From: Sphingopyxis sp. UBA6723
GTDB taxonomy: Bacteria; Pseudomonadota; Alphaproteobacteria; Sphingomonadales; Sphingomonadaceae
Assembly (NCBI RefSeq): GCF_002454115.1
Contig: NZ_DKIH01000005.1
Coordinates: forward strand, 72,509-136,508
Reading direction: 5' to 3'
Length of the DNA: 64,000 bases
Both the position numbers and the translations under genes were made by a program. The notes under the pieces are model-generated. The model saw nothing but the letters and a program-made list of their open reading frames with translations. It was not told the DNA's origin and searched no databases. Shown piece after piece: positions 40,957-49,829 of this stretch (position 1 is its first letter; each line of letters starts with the position of its first letter).

Positions 40957-43512
40957 ATGGGCCAGCGCATCGCAGTCTATGACTGGGAGTCGACGTCGCT
41001 CGGTCCGATCACCGGATGGCCGCAAAGCCTCAGGGCGATGGTCGCCTTCATCATTCACTCGCCCGTCCCGATCGTGATGCTCTGGGGCAAACAGGGCACG
41101 ATGATGTACAATGACGCCTATTCGCAATTTGCCGGCGCCAATCACCCACGCATCCTCGGCCTGCCGGTGCGCGAGGCCTGGCCCGAGGTCGCCGACTTCA
41201 ACGCACATGTGATGGAGGTTGGTCTCGCGGGCGGAACGCTCGCCTATAAGGACCATCTGCTCCAGCTCGACCGGTCGCGCGGTCTTGAGGATGTCTGGAT
41301 GAACCTCGATTATTCCCCTGTTTTTGGTGACGATGGCACACCCGCAGGCGTTCTCGCGGTGGTGGTCGAAACCACCGAAGCGGTGAAGGCGGCCGCTGCG
41401 CTTAGCGAAAGCGAGGCGCGCCTGCGTTTCCTCGACGGGCTGACGGTCCAGACAGCCGCAACCGCGGACGCCGACGAAATCCTCGCGGCCACCACCCGCA
41501 TGGTCGGCGAATATCTCGGCGTGTCGATTTGCGCCTATGCCGACATGGACGCAGACGGCGACGGATTCACGATCCGCGGCGACTGGACCGCGGAAGGATC
41601 GCCATCGATTAAGGGGCACTACAGTCTCGCTGCCTTCGGCGAACTCGCCGTAGCCCGTCTGACCGCCGGACAGCCGCTTATCATCAGCGACAACGCGGTC
41701 GAGGTCGCGCCCGACGCGGCGGCGACCTTTCAGGCGATCGGAGTCCGTGCGACCATTTGCATGCCGCTGGTCAAGGAAGGGCGGCTCAAGGCCATGATGG
41801 CAATCCATCATCGGCAACCCCACGCCTGGAGTGACAATGAGCTGGCTTTGATGCGCGAGGTGACCGATCGGAGCTGGGCGCATGTCGAGCGAGCCGGCAC
41901 CGAGGCCGAGCTGCGCCAGACTGCCGCGCGCCTGCGCGATCTCAACGAAACGCTCGAGATGCGCGTGGCCGAGCGATCGGCAGCGCTCGAACGCAGCCAG
42001 GTTCAGTTTCGTCTCCTTGTCCAGGGGGTCACCGATTATGCGATCTTCATGCTCGACACGAACGGTATTGTGACCAGTTGGAATGCCGGTGCCGAGCGGA
42101 TCAAGGGCTATACGCCCGAGGAGATCATCGGCCGCCACTTTTCCGTTTTTTACGAGCAAGCGGAAAGGGAAGCGGGAGAACCTGCGCGTGCGCTAGATAT
42201 GGCACGCCGCGATGGCCGGTTCGCTGCCGATGGCTGGCGGCTCCGCAAGGACGGCTCGCGCTTTCGCGCCGGCGTCGTGATCGACGCAATCCGCGATGAC
42301 GCGGGGAAGCTGATCGGCTTTGCCAAGATAACCCGCGACATCAGCGAGCGCGAGGAAGCGCAGCTGGAACTGGAGCGCGCGCGCGAAGCGCTGTTCCAGT
42401 CTCAGAAAATGGAAGCAATCGGCCAGCTCACTGGCGGAGTGGCGCATGATTTCAACAATTTGCTGATGGTCATTCAGAGCGGACTCGAACTGCTCCGCAA
42501 GCGACCTTCGTTCGATCCGCAGACCACGCGGCTGCTCGACAATTGCCTGCAGGCGACCGAGCGGGGGGCGGCGTTGACTCAGCGAATGTTGGCTTTTGCG
42601 CGCCGCCAGGAGCTTGCGACCGAGCATATCATGCTGCCGGAACTGGTCGGCGGGATGATGGAGCTGCTGCAACGATCGCTCGGGCCTCACTTGCGCATCG
42701 AGACGCGCTTTCCTGCCGATCTTCCGGCCGTATCGGCGGATATCAATCAGCTCGAGATGGCGCTGCTCAATCTGGCCGTCAACGCGCGCGACGCAATGCC
42801 AAGCGGCGGTACCATTTCCATCGATGCGCAAGAGCGCGACGTCCGGCGCGGCCAGGTCGGCGGGCTCGCGCCCGGTCGCTACATCCGGCTGACGGTGGCC
42901 GACGAGGGCGTAGGCATGGACGCCCAAACGCTGGCGCGGGCCGCCGATCCTTTCTTCACCACGAAAGGGGTGGGCAAGGGAACGGGGCTCGGCCTTTCGA
43001 TGGTCCATGGGTTCGCGCAGCAAATCGGCGGCGCCCTCGAAATGGAAAGCGAAATCAACATCGGAACACGCGCGCATATCTGGCTGCCGATCAGCCGCGC
43101 GCAGGCGCCGCTGTCGTTACATGGATCCGACGCGCAGGGCGGCACGGCAGCCCAAGGCCAGCGAATTCTCGTCGTCGACGACGACGCGATCATCTTGATG
43201 AACACGGCGGCGTTGCTTGAGGATCTCGGCCATCGGGTCCTCGAGGCGAGTTCGGGCGCCGAAGCGCTTGCCCTCTTGGGTGCGCATCGTGATATCGACA
43301 TCCTGATCACCGACCAGGCCATGCCCGGCATGACGGGGAGCGAATTGATCGCAGCCGCCCGCGCTGAACGTCCGCATCTGCCGATCATTCTGGCGACCGG
43401 ATATGGCGAAACGCCGAGCGATGTGGGACCGGCGCTTCAGCGTCTCGGCAAGCCGTTCGGGCAAAAGGAGCTGGAAAACGCCGTTGCAAAGGCGATTGCC
43501 GAGATGGGCTGA
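40957..43512 (+). CDS. hybrid sensor histidine kinase (PAS-GAF-PAS-HisKA-HATPase-REC)
   Basis: 851 aa from ATG 40957 (ribosome site GGAGAA); a GTG at 40897 is an alternative. Order: PAS-like (YDWESTSLGPITGWPQSLRAMV, residues about 5-135), GAF (about 140-310), PAS (FRLLVQGVTDYAIFMLD... to ITRDISERE, about 345-470), HisKA with GGVAHDFNNLL (His near 490), HATPase_c (AVNARDAMPSGG, DEGVGMD, GTGLGLSMVHGF), and C-terminal receiver (VDDDAIILMNTAALLE, Asp in LITDQAMPGMTG, LATGY). No membrane helix, so it senses a cytosolic cue. The C-terminal LATGYG loop resembles that of the alphaproteobacterial FATGUY regulators. Confidence 0.93.
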   Translation: MGQRIAVYDWESTSLGPITGWPQSLRAMVAFIIHSPVPIVMLWGKQGTMMYNDAYSQFAGANHPRILGLPVREAWPEVADFNAHVMEVGLAGGTLAYKDHLLQLDRSRGLEDVWMNLDYSPVFGDDGTPAGVLAVVVETTEAVKAAAALSESEARLRFLDGLTVQTAATADADEILAATTRMVGEYLGVSICAYADMDADGDGFTIRGDWTAEGSPSIKGHYSLAAFGELAVARLTAGQPLIISDNAVEVAPDAAATFQAIGVRATICMPLVKEGRLKAMMAIHHRQPHAWSDNELALMREVTDRSWAHVERAGTEAELRQTAARLRDLNETLEMRVAERSAALERSQVQFRLLVQGVTDYAIFMLDTNGIVTSWNAGAERIKGYTPEEIIGRHFSVFYEQAEREAGEPARALDMARRDGRFAADGWRLRKDGSRFRAGVVIDAIRDDAGKLIGFAKITRDISEREEAQLELERAREALFQSQKMEAIGQLTGGVAHDFNNLLMVIQSGLELLRKRPSFDPQTTRLLDNCLQATERGAALTQRMLAFARRQELATEHIMLPELVGGMMELLQRSLGPHLRIETRFPADLPAVSADINQLEMALLNLAVNARDAMPSGGTISIDAQERDVRRGQVGGLAPGRYIRLTVADEGVGMDAQTLARAADPFFTTKGVGKGTGLGLSMVHGFAQQIGGALEMESEINIGTRAHIWLPISRAQAPLSLHGSDAQGGTAAQGQRILVVDDDAIILMNTAALLEDLGHRVLEASSGAEALALLGAHRDIDILITDQAMPGMTGSELIAAARAERPHLPIILATGYGETPSDVGPALQRLGKPFGQKELENAVAKAIAEMG

Positions 43513-43593
43513 GCAAGGGGTGCAATGGGAGAACCGCTGGGTAAGGCGTGTCTGGCTTGGCGTCGCGCCTGACCCATTGCGGGTCGCGCGCTC

Positions 43594-43812
43594 CTCGTCG
43601 AAAATCTGTGCCGCGCGCTCGGGTCCGACATGCGCGCCAAACTGTCGGTCAAGGTTGGGACACGGCCGACGAGGGCTGCTTGCTGACTGGCGCGCATCAA
43701 CGCACCATCGTCCCCCGCCTCTAAGCGGCGGGGGACGTCGTGCTCGACCTTGACCACATCGGCCATGCGAAAGGCCATGGCGACGCCGATCGGCAACGAC
43801 CTTGCCGACGGG
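43594..43812 (+). pseudogene. 3' remnant of a thioredoxin-reductase-like gene
   Basis: Nucleotide and broken-frame similarity to the 3' third of the gene at 6089-7015. ALGSDMRAKL matches ALGSDVCSEL, then after a frame change EGCLLTGAHQRTIVPRL matches EAGCLKVDTHQRTNVPGL. A stop falls where YAAG should start, followed by AGDVVLDLDHIGHA matching AGDVVLGLDQISHA and GNDLAD matching RNDLAE. Several frameshifts and a stop make it non-coding. It sits 2.5 kb from crp copy 2, as the intact gene sits next to crp copy 1, so it is a relic of a duplicated cassette. Confidence 0.8.
43709..43737. terminator. strong hairpin between convergent kinase and catalase genes
   Basis: CGTCCCCCGCC (43709-43719) pairs perfectly with 43727-43737 around a 7-nt loop. 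It lies inside the flavoprotein relic and between convergent genes, so it can act as a bidirectional terminator; no T-run on either side. Confidence 0.6.
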
Positions 43813-43825
43813 CGCCGCGCCGCCG

Positions 43826-46051
43826 CTAATTCGCTGGTGGTGCCGGTTTTGCGTCGAGGTCCACCTTCAGCTCGCGCGGCCAGTGGCGAAGCGCGCGGCA
43901 GGCCTCGACAAAGGGCGCCGCATCGCCGGCCTTGGCAAGCGGAATGCAGGCCTCGTCGAGATCATCGGCGAGGCCTGCGGCAGCGAAGATCGCCGCTGCC
44001 TCGGCCGTCATGCCGATGAATTTGCAGTGTGCGAAGGCATCGCTGGCGAAATCCTTGGCAGCCGCGTCGGCCGCAAGTTCGGCGGCGCCTTCCTCCGAGA
44101 CGATCATCGCGACCGCGTCGAAGAGCACCGACGGGCCGCCGTCGATCTTGTGCCGGGCCGCCACCTTGGTGCCGTCGGCGAGCGTCACCCCGCCGATCTT
44201 GGGCGCGACGACCTCATAGACCGCGCCTTCGGCGTCGAGCGCCTTGACCAGCGCCGTAAAGATCGTCGGATTGGCGCCGTCGCTCATCAAGATGCCAAGC
44301 TTGCGGCCCCGGAAATTGTCGGGACCATTTTTGATTATGCTGAGCGCGTCGGAAGGCGGCAGGTCGGTGAGCGGCTTGCGCGCCGCGATCGCCGGATCGG
44401 GGAGATCCATGCCGAGGCCGTCGGCGACCGTGGCCGCGAGCGTCGCATCGATGTTGCGCAGATGCGATACGGTGCGCGAGCGAATGTCGGGGCGTTCGAC
44501 CTTCGACAATTCGAACACCAGCGCATCGCCGATATGCTTCTGCTCGATCGGCGTCTGACTGACGAAAAACTGCCGCGCCTGGCTGTAATGATCGGCGAAA
44601 CTCTCCGAACGCGTGCGCTGCTTGGGTCCGTCGGCGTCTTCGGCAAAGCTTTGGAAGCCGCGGACCGGATCTTCGCGCGGTCCGCCTTGCGTCGGCCCCC
44701 AGCTGTTGGGCTCGTAGTTCACACGGCCTTGCGGGTTGCGCATCGCCATATGACCGTCCTGCTGGAAATGCGCCATCGGACATTTGGGTGCATTGATCGG
44801 GATGTGGGTGAAGTTCGGCCCGCCGAGGCGTTTGATCTGCGTGTCGAGATAGGAAAAATTGCGGCCTTGCAGCAGCGGATCGTTCGAGAAATCGATGCCG
44901 GGCGGGACATTCTGGGTGCAGAAGGCGACCTGTTCGGTTTCGGCGAAGAAATTGTCGACGACGCGGTCGAGGACAAGTCGCCCGACGACGCGGATCGGAA
45001 CCAGCTCCTCGGGGATCAGCTTCGTCGCATCGAGCACGTCGAAATCGAAGCTGTCGGCGAAATCATCGTCGAACAACTGGACGCCCAGCTCCCATTCGGG
45101 GAAGTCGCCGCTGTTGATCGCGTCCCACAGGTCGCGGCGGTGAAAGTCGGGATCGGCGCCATTGATCTTGACCGCCTCGTTCCAGACCACCGATTGCAGC
45201 CCCTGCTTGGGCTTCCAGTGGAACTTGACGAAGGTTGACTTGCCCTTCGCATCGAGGAGGCGGAAGGTGTGGACCCCGAACCCCTCCATCGTGCGGTACG
45301 AGCGCGGAATTGCGCGGTCGGACATCGTCCACATGATCATGTGGAAACTTTCGGGCATCAGGCTGATGAAATCCCAGAAATTGTCATGCGCCGACGCCGC
45401 CTGCGGGAAGGCGCGATCGGGCTCGGGCTTTACCGAATGGACGAGGTCGGGAAATTTGATCGCATCCTGGATGAAGAAGACGGGAATATTATTGCCGACC
45501 AGATCCCAATTGCCCTCTTGCGTATAGAGCTTGACTGCGAAACCGCGGACATCGCGCGCCAGATCAAAGCTGCCCTTCGAACCCGCGACCGTCGAGAAGC
45601 GCACAAAGGCGGGGGTGCGTTCGCCGACGCGCTGGAAAATATCGGCGCGGCTGACGTCGGCGAGACTGTCGATGAGCTCGAAATAGCCGTGCGCGCCATA
45701 GCCGCGGGCATGGACGACGCGCTCGGGAATGCGTTCATGATCGAAATGGAAGATTTTTTCGCGAAAATGAAAATCTTCCATCAGCGTCGGGCCGCGCGCC
45801 CCCTGTTTCAGACTATTCTGGTCGTCGGCAACCGGCGCTCCCTGCTGGGTCGTCAGCACCGCGACGTCGCCTTGGGCGATTTGATGGGTCTCGCCCCCGT
45901 TCCCCAATGGTTCGTCGAAACTGAAGCTGATCGGCGCATCACCCGGAATCGCCGGTGCCTTGGACGGACTTTCGCCGCCGATATCGGCGCCGGCAATATC
46001 CGCCGGGGATTTGGGCGGCGGGGATTTGGAGGGTTTGTTGCTCTTGGCCAT
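43826..46051 (-). CDS. katE: large-subunit (HPII/KatE-type) haem catalase
   Basis: 741 aa from ATG 46051. Catalytic His114 in RVVHARGYGAHGYFE, FSTVAGSKGSFDLARDVRGFAVKLYTQEGNWDLVGNNIPVFF (distal Asn), QDGHMAMRN, and a C-terminal flavodoxin-like domain (RKLGILMSDGANPTIFTALVKALDAEGAVYEVVAP), typical of clade-2 large catalases. Pro/Lys-rich N-terminal arm. Promoter GCAAC-N16-GGTT on the minus strand at 46165-46141, with the FixK-like box shared with crp copy 2. Stationary-phase/GSR control fits KatE in other bacteria. Confidence 0.95.
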   Translation of the reverse strand: MAKSNKPSKSPPPKSPADIAGADIGGESPSKAPAIPGDAPISFSFDEPLGNGGETHQIAQGDVAVLTTQQGAPVADDQNSLKQGARGPTLMEDFHFREKIFHFDHERIPERVVHARGYGAHGYFELIDSLADVSRADIFQRVGERTPAFVRFSTVAGSKGSFDLARDVRGFAVKLYTQEGNWDLVGNNIPVFFIQDAIKFPDLVHSVKPEPDRAFPQAASAHDNFWDFISLMPESFHMIMWTMSDRAIPRSYRTMEGFGVHTFRLLDAKGKSTFVKFHWKPKQGLQSVVWNEAVKINGADPDFHRRDLWDAINSGDFPEWELGVQLFDDDFADSFDFDVLDATKLIPEELVPIRVVGRLVLDRVVDNFFAETEQVAFCTQNVPPGIDFSNDPLLQGRNFSYLDTQIKRLGGPNFTHIPINAPKCPMAHFQQDGHMAMRNPQGRVNYEPNSWGPTQGGPREDPVRGFQSFAEDADGPKQRTRSESFADHYSQARQFFVSQTPIEQKHIGDALVFELSKVERPDIRSRTVSHLRNIDATLAATVADGLGMDLPDPAIAARKPLTDLPPSDALSIIKNGPDNFRGRKLGILMSDGANPTIFTALVKALDAEGAVYEVVAPKIGGVTLADGTKVAARHKIDGGPSVLFDAVAMIVSEEGAAELAADAAAKDFASDAFAHCKFIGMTAEAAAIFAAAGLADDLDEACIPLAKAGDAAPFVEACRALRHWPRELKVDLDAKPAPPAN

Positions 46052-46140
46052 GATGCTTCTCGCCGTTCGAAGATGGGACATTTTGCCTCTGGTCCGCGAT
46101 CGCGCCATCAGCGCGCGCCGCGGAAAGGCCGCACCGGTTC

Positions 46141-46165
46141 AACCGTCAATGGCCATGCGGGTTGC
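46141..46165 (-). promoter_or_regulatory. EcfG-type promoter of the catalase gene
   Basis: Minus strand GCAAC (46165-46161), N16, GGTT (46144-46141); box centre (46188.5) is 25.5 bp upstream of the -35 centre. Confidence 0.65.
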
Positions 46166-46181
46166 CGCGCCGGAGCCAAAA

Positions 46182-46195
46182 TTAACCTGCATCAT
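46182..46195. promoter_or_regulatory. shared Crp/Fnr-FixK-like box between katE and crp copy 2
   Basis: TTAACCTGCATCAT lies between the two divergent stress promoters, 25.5 bp from the katE -35 and 31.5 bp from the crp -35 (centres), so one bound protein could act on both. Confidence 0.65.
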
Positions 46196-46217
46196 CACGA
46201 TGGGGAGGCGCGGCGAT

Positions 46218-46242
46218 GCAACGGCGGAGGCCACTGCTCGTT
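46218..46242 (+). promoter_or_regulatory. EcfG-type promoter of crp copy 2
   Basis: GCAAC (46218-46222), N16, CGTT (46239-46242); same elements and distances as crp copy 1. Confidence 0.7.
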
Positions 46243-46300
46243 GGATCAGCGCACAGAGTCGCTACTGATGCGTCCGAACCCCAAGCGAGGATCGTCAGCC

Positions 46301-47050
46301 ATGTTCACCGAACGCTTCTTGAGACACAAACGCGGCGCCACGCTGAGCACGGCGGAACGCGCGCGCCTCGAATCCGGCATCAGCGAAGTGCGCACCTATA
46401 AAGCGCGCCGCCTTGTCGCTCGCGCGGGCGAGCGGCTGACCGAAAGCACCTTGCTGATCGACGGCTTCATGTGCCGTTATCTCGACGATCGGGCGGGCCT
46501 TCGCCAGCTGGTTGCGATCCACGTCCCTGGCGATTTCCTCGACCTGCACGCCTATCCGCTGCAAACGCTCGACCATGATGTCGCCACGATCACCGGGGCG
46601 ACAGCCGCGATCATCCCGCATAGCGAGCTCGATATCATCGCCGACGCGATGCCCGAGCTCACCCGCAAGCTCTGGTTCTCGACCCTGCTCGACGCCGCCA
46701 TCCATCGTGCCTGGCTGTTTCGCCTCGGTCGGCTCGACGCCATTGCACGGGTCGCGCACTTCCTGTGCGAGACCAACGCGCGGCTGATGTCGGCCGGGCT
46801 GAGCGAAGGGCGCCGCTTCGCGCTCGGTCTCACCCAGTCCGATCTGGCCGAAGTCTGCGGGCTCACCACCGTCCATGTTAACCGGGTGGTGCGTCAGCTA
46901 CGCGAGGAGGGTCTTTGCACCTTTCGCTCCTCGCTCGTCGAAATCCTCGACCTTGAGCGACTCACCATCCGCGGCCAGTTCAATCCCGCCTATCTCTATA
47001 TTGATGATCCAGCCGACCGTCTGCCCTCCTTCACAAGGCCTAAGTCATGA
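46301..47050 (+). CDS. Crp/Fnr family transcription regulator, copy 2
   Basis: 249 aa from ATG 46301 (MFTERFLRHKRGA). Same architecture as copy 1: effector-like barrel (QLVAIHVPGDFLDLHAYPL), long helix (WLFRLGRLDAIARVAHFLCE), winged HTH (LTQSDLAEVCGLTTVHVNRVVRQLREE). The recognition helix (TTVHVNRV-RQLREE) is identical between copies except V/M, so both likely bind the same DNA sequence. The long open frame upstream of 46301 is antisense to katE and is not coding. Confidence 0.92.
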   Translation: MFTERFLRHKRGATLSTAERARLESGISEVRTYKARRLVARAGERLTESTLLIDGFMCRYLDDRAGLRQLVAIHVPGDFLDLHAYPLQTLDHDVATITGATAAIIPHSELDIIADAMPELTRKLWFSTLLDAAIHRAWLFRLGRLDAIARVAHFLCETNARLMSAGLSEGRRFALGLTQSDLAEVCGLTTVHVNRVVRQLREEGLCTFRSSLVEILDLERLTIRGQFNPAYLYIDDPADRLPSFTRPKS

Positions 47051-47244
47051 AATCTCCCTCCGCCGAACTCCAACCCGAAACCGAACCCGGCATCGCCACC
47101 GCCGAACAAGGCGTCGTGGTGCTCGATGGTCAGGATGGCCTCGCCACGACGATGACCGCCGACGCCGCGGCGCGAACGGGTCAGAGCCTGATCGACGCCG
47201 CAGCAATCGCCCGGTCGCAAAAGCCCGGGTCAAACGATGATTGA
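47047..47244 (+). CDS. small conserved acidic protein coupled to crp, copy 2
   Basis: 65 aa, MKSPSAELQPETEPGIATAEQGVVVLDGQDGLATTMTADAAARTGQSLIDAAAIARSQ. Overlaps the crp stop by ATGA exactly as in copy 1. Roughly two-thirds identical to the product at 7883. Function unknown. Confidence 0.78.
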   Translation: MKSPSAELQPETEPGIATAEQGVVVLDGQDGLATTMTADAAARTGQSLIDAAAIARSQKPGSNDD

Positions 47245-47297
47245 TCCCTTGGGCGCCTGGCGCCCGGCTGCTGTTCGATCCCGCGGTAACAATCGCA

Positions 47298-47311
47298 TTA
47301 ACCCAGGTTGA
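47298..47311. promoter_or_regulatory. Crp/Fnr-FixK-like box upstream of hemerythrin gene
   Basis: TTAACCCAGGTTGA, a more symmetric variant (TTAACC/GGTTGA). Centre 25.5 bp upstream of the -35 centre. Confidence 0.55.
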
Positions 47312-47327
47312 TTTGCGGGCCGTAGCG

Positions 47328-47353
47328 GGAACATGGTGCGGGCAGGGCGGGTT
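47328..47353 (+). promoter_or_regulatory. EcfG-type promoter of the hemerythrin gene
   Basis: GGAAC (47328-47332), N17, GGTT (47350-47353), about 50 bp before ATG 47404. Confidence 0.6.
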
Positions 47354-47403
47354 TTCTCTTGCAGTCTCCGACATCTGGAGACCCACGATCAGGAGATATT
47401 TCC

Positions 47404-47949
47404 ATGTCGATCATCGACCGAATGATTGCCGCCGTGACCCCTCCCGAAAGCGACGAAGCGCGGCTCGAAGCGCGCACCAGGGCGACCCGGGCTGCGCTGC
47501 CCGGCGACTGGCTCGACCAGATCCTGCAGCATCATATGGACATCGAAGATGCTCTTGCCGACGTCAGGGCCGCGTCCGACGCCGCGAGCCGCACCGCTCA
47601 GTTGAAGCAGCTCGCACTGGTCTTGACCGGCCATGCGATCGCCGAAGAGGCGGTCATCTATCCCGCGATGGCAAACGTGGCTGCGAAGGGGCACGCCGGC
47701 ATGGGCTATGATGAGCAGGCGCTCGTGAAAGTCCAGATGGCATTGCTCGAAAAACTCGACCCCATGAGCCAGGAATTTATCGAGAAACTCGACCATATCG
47801 AGGGTGCGGTGAAGCATCACATGTACCAGGAAGAAGGCGACTGGTTTCTCGAGCTCAAGGACAGCGCGTCGGTTGCCGACGAAGTCCTGCTGACCCGGCG
47901 CTATGCCGAAGAATATGAGCGTTACGTCGGCGCCCCCTCGCTGGCGTGA
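47404..47949 (+). CDS. hemerythrin domain protein, soluble
   Basis: 181 aa, start behind AGGAGATATT. Four-helix HHE bundle: LDQILQHHMDIEDALADV, TGHAIAEEAVIYPAMANV, YDEQALVKVQMALLEKL, HIEGAVKHHMYQEEGDWFLEL, with the metal-ligand His/Glu clusters. Cytoplasmic (no signal or anchor, unlike the product at 32494). Probably senses or buffers O2, NO or iron. Confidence 0.88.
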   Translation: MSIIDRMIAAVTPPESDEARLEARTRATRAALPGDWLDQILQHHMDIEDALADVRAASDAASRTAQLKQLALVLTGHAIAEEAVIYPAMANVAAKGHAGMGYDEQALVKVQMALLEKLDPMSQEFIEKLDHIEGAVKHHMYQEEGDWFLELKDSASVADEVLLTRRYAEEYERYVGAPSLA

Positions 47950-48044
47950 CGCTGGGCTCCGCCGGCGCGTCGCAGTGCCGCCGGAGTCCGTTCGGCAGTC
48001 GCTCGCCGGAGCGAACGCGGGCTTACCTCCTATGAAACCGAAAG

Positions 48045-48722
48045 GTGTTTGAACTGGACCCGATCATTGGCTTTGTCGCTCCCGCTGCGACAATGATGGC
48101 CGCCATGATGACCGCTGCCAATCTCGGCGCGCGCGTCACCGGCTGGGGTTTCATTGTCTTCACGCTGGGCTCGATCTGTTGGTCGCTGGTCGGGCTGCAG
48201 TCCGGTCAGACAAATCTCGTCGCGACCAATGTCTTTCTGACCTGCGTCAATCTGGTGGGAATCTGGCGCTGGCTCGGGCGGCAGCGCGGCTATGAGGATG
48301 GCGCCAAGGCCGCCTCTCGGTCGAGCCGGCACCCCGGAACGCCGACGCTGTTCTCGGCGACGGGGTTGTCGGGCATGGCCGTCAGCGACATCGGCGGTGA
48401 GAGCCTTGGCCGGTCGGTCGAAGCGATGATCGAATGCCGGTCGGGACAGCTCAGCTATATTGTCGTCGCAACCGGCGGCATTGCCGGCGTCGACGAGGAA
48501 CTGCGCTCGGTTCCCATTGCCGACATCCAATGTCACCCCGATGGTTTGATGATCCTTGAGACAAAGGCCGTCTATGCACGCCGTCCGACACTGGCGCGGG
48601 GCGACTGGCCCGCGAGCGTGGCGGCCGCATCAACCGCGCAACGAGACGAATCTCTTGCTGATCCGGAGGGCGACAACGCGAAGGGTGGCGAAGCGCGCGC
48701 GCATGCATCGGCGCAAGGCTGA
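48045..48722 (+). CDS. membrane protein with C-terminal PRC-barrel-like domain
   Basis: 225 aa, GTG start. Three helices in the first 80 residues (IIGFVAPAATMMAAMMTAANLGARV, GWGFIVFTLGSICWSLVGL, NVFLTCVNLVGIWRWLG), reminiscent of PnuC/MtN3-like half transporters. A PRC-barrel-like segment follows (GLSGMAVSDIGGESLGRSVEAMIECRSGQLSYIVVATGGIAGVDEELRSVPIADIQ). The charged C-terminus looks disordered. A fusion of small transporter-like helices with PRC is unusual; function unknown. Confidence 0.72.
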   Translation: MFELDPIIGFVAPAATMMAAMMTAANLGARVTGWGFIVFTLGSICWSLVGLQSGQTNLVATNVFLTCVNLVGIWRWLGRQRGYEDGAKAASRSSRHPGTPTLFSATGLSGMAVSDIGGESLGRSVEAMIECRSGQLSYIVVATGGIAGVDEELRSVPIADIQCHPDGLMILETKAVYARRPTLARGDWPASVAAASTAQRDESLADPEGDNAKGGEARAHASAQG

Positions 48723-48797
48723 TTGGCTTATGGCTTCAACGCCGACCGGCCATCTGCTCGTGCCGCGCCGGGTTGCCGCCGCGACCGGTGTGGCCTG

Positions 48798-49820
48798 TCA
48801 CTCGTGAGCCTGCGCCGCAATGCGTGCGTGCGCCAGCGGCATGACGAGAATGTCGTCGCCGTCGACTATCACCGCGACGTCTTGCATGCCGATGAGCGAG
48901 ACGCGGCGGTCGTCGGCCCGCACCAGGCAACCGCGACTATCGTGAAGGAAGCTGCTGCCGCTCGCGCTGTTCCCCGCGTCGTCGCGGTTCGAGGCGGCGT
49001 GCACGGCGTGCCAGGTGCCGAGGTCGGACCAGCCGATCGAAACAGGCACCACCGCGACCCGATCATGCTTTTCCATCACCGCGCAATCAATCGATAGGGA
49101 AGGCGCGGTTTTGAAAGAAGGAGCGTGGACGAATTGCGCGTCGCCGTCGGTCGTCGCGTTCGCTACCCCCCGTTCGGCAGCCGCAAGGATCGCGGGGCAG
49201 TGCCTGGCCATCGCCGCGCGCATCGCGTCGGCGCGGAATAGGAAAATTCCGGCGTTCCAATTGAACCCGCCTGCGGCGAGCATCGCTTCGGCTTCCGCAA
49301 GCGGCGGCTTTTCGACGAACCGTGCAACCGCGTACCCGGCGTCACCTAGGGCGACGCCACTCGCAATGTAGCCAAAGCCGGTGTCGGGTCGGTCGGGTGT
49401 GACCCCGAATGTCACTAGCCATGCGTCGCGCGCTAACCTGGAGCCTTGTTCGATCGCGTCATGAAAGGCGGCGATATCGGCAATGATATGATCGCTGGGC
49501 ATGACGAGGAGCAATTGCTCGGGGGCGCAAGTCGCGACGGCGAGCGCGACGGCCGCCGCAGTATTGCGCGGCTCCGGTTCGACGAGCAGGCGCAGGGTTC
49601 GGTCGCCAGCCTGCTCGCGCGCGATGTCGACATGGCCCGGTCCGCAGATGATGAGCGGTTCGGCATAGCCTGCGCCGACAACGCGTGAGACCGTCTGCGC
49701 AAACAGGCTTTGCGTGCCGGTCAGCGGCAGAAACTGTTTTGCGCGCAGGCCGCGTGACGCCGGCCACAGGCGCGTTCCCGCCCCGCCGCACAGGAGGACG
49801 GGCTGAATGAAGTCGGGCAT
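48798..49820 (-). CDS. manC: mannose-1-phosphate guanylyltransferase
   Basis: 340 aa. Nucleotidyltransferase signature LLCGGAGTRLWPASRGLRAKQFLPL, EPEPRNTAAAVALA, MPSDHIIAD, TGFGYIASG, FVEKPPLAEAE, NWNAGIFLFRADAM and SIGWSDLGTW. Makes GDP-mannose from Man-1-P and GTP. It lacks the extra C-terminal isomerase cupin of bifunctional enzymes; the isomerase is encoded separately at 55340. Follows the glycosyltransferase gene (9-bp gap), so GDP-mannose is the probable donor for that enzyme. Confidence 0.93.
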   Translation of the reverse strand: MPDFIQPVLLCGGAGTRLWPASRGLRAKQFLPLTGTQSLFAQTVSRVVGAGYAEPLIICGPGHVDIAREQAGDRTLRLLVEPEPRNTAAAVALAVATCAPEQLLLVMPSDHIIADIAAFHDAIEQGSRLARDAWLVTFGVTPDRPDTGFGYIASGVALGDAGYAVARFVEKPPLAEAEAMLAAGGFNWNAGIFLFRADAMRAAMARHCPAILAAAERGVANATTDGDAQFVHAPSFKTAPSLSIDCAVMEKHDRVAVVPVSIGWSDLGTWHAVHAASNRDDAGNSASGSSFLHDSRGCLVRADDRRVSLIGMQDVAVIVDGDDILVMPLAHARIAAQAHE

Positions 49821-49829
49821 CGGTTGGGC

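Noticed and set aside
45269..46300. Upstream extension of crp copy 2 into a 593-codon protein
   Set aside because: The extension is antisense to catalase. The paralogue starts at the equivalent ATG, and promoter and box lie inside the supposed coding extension.
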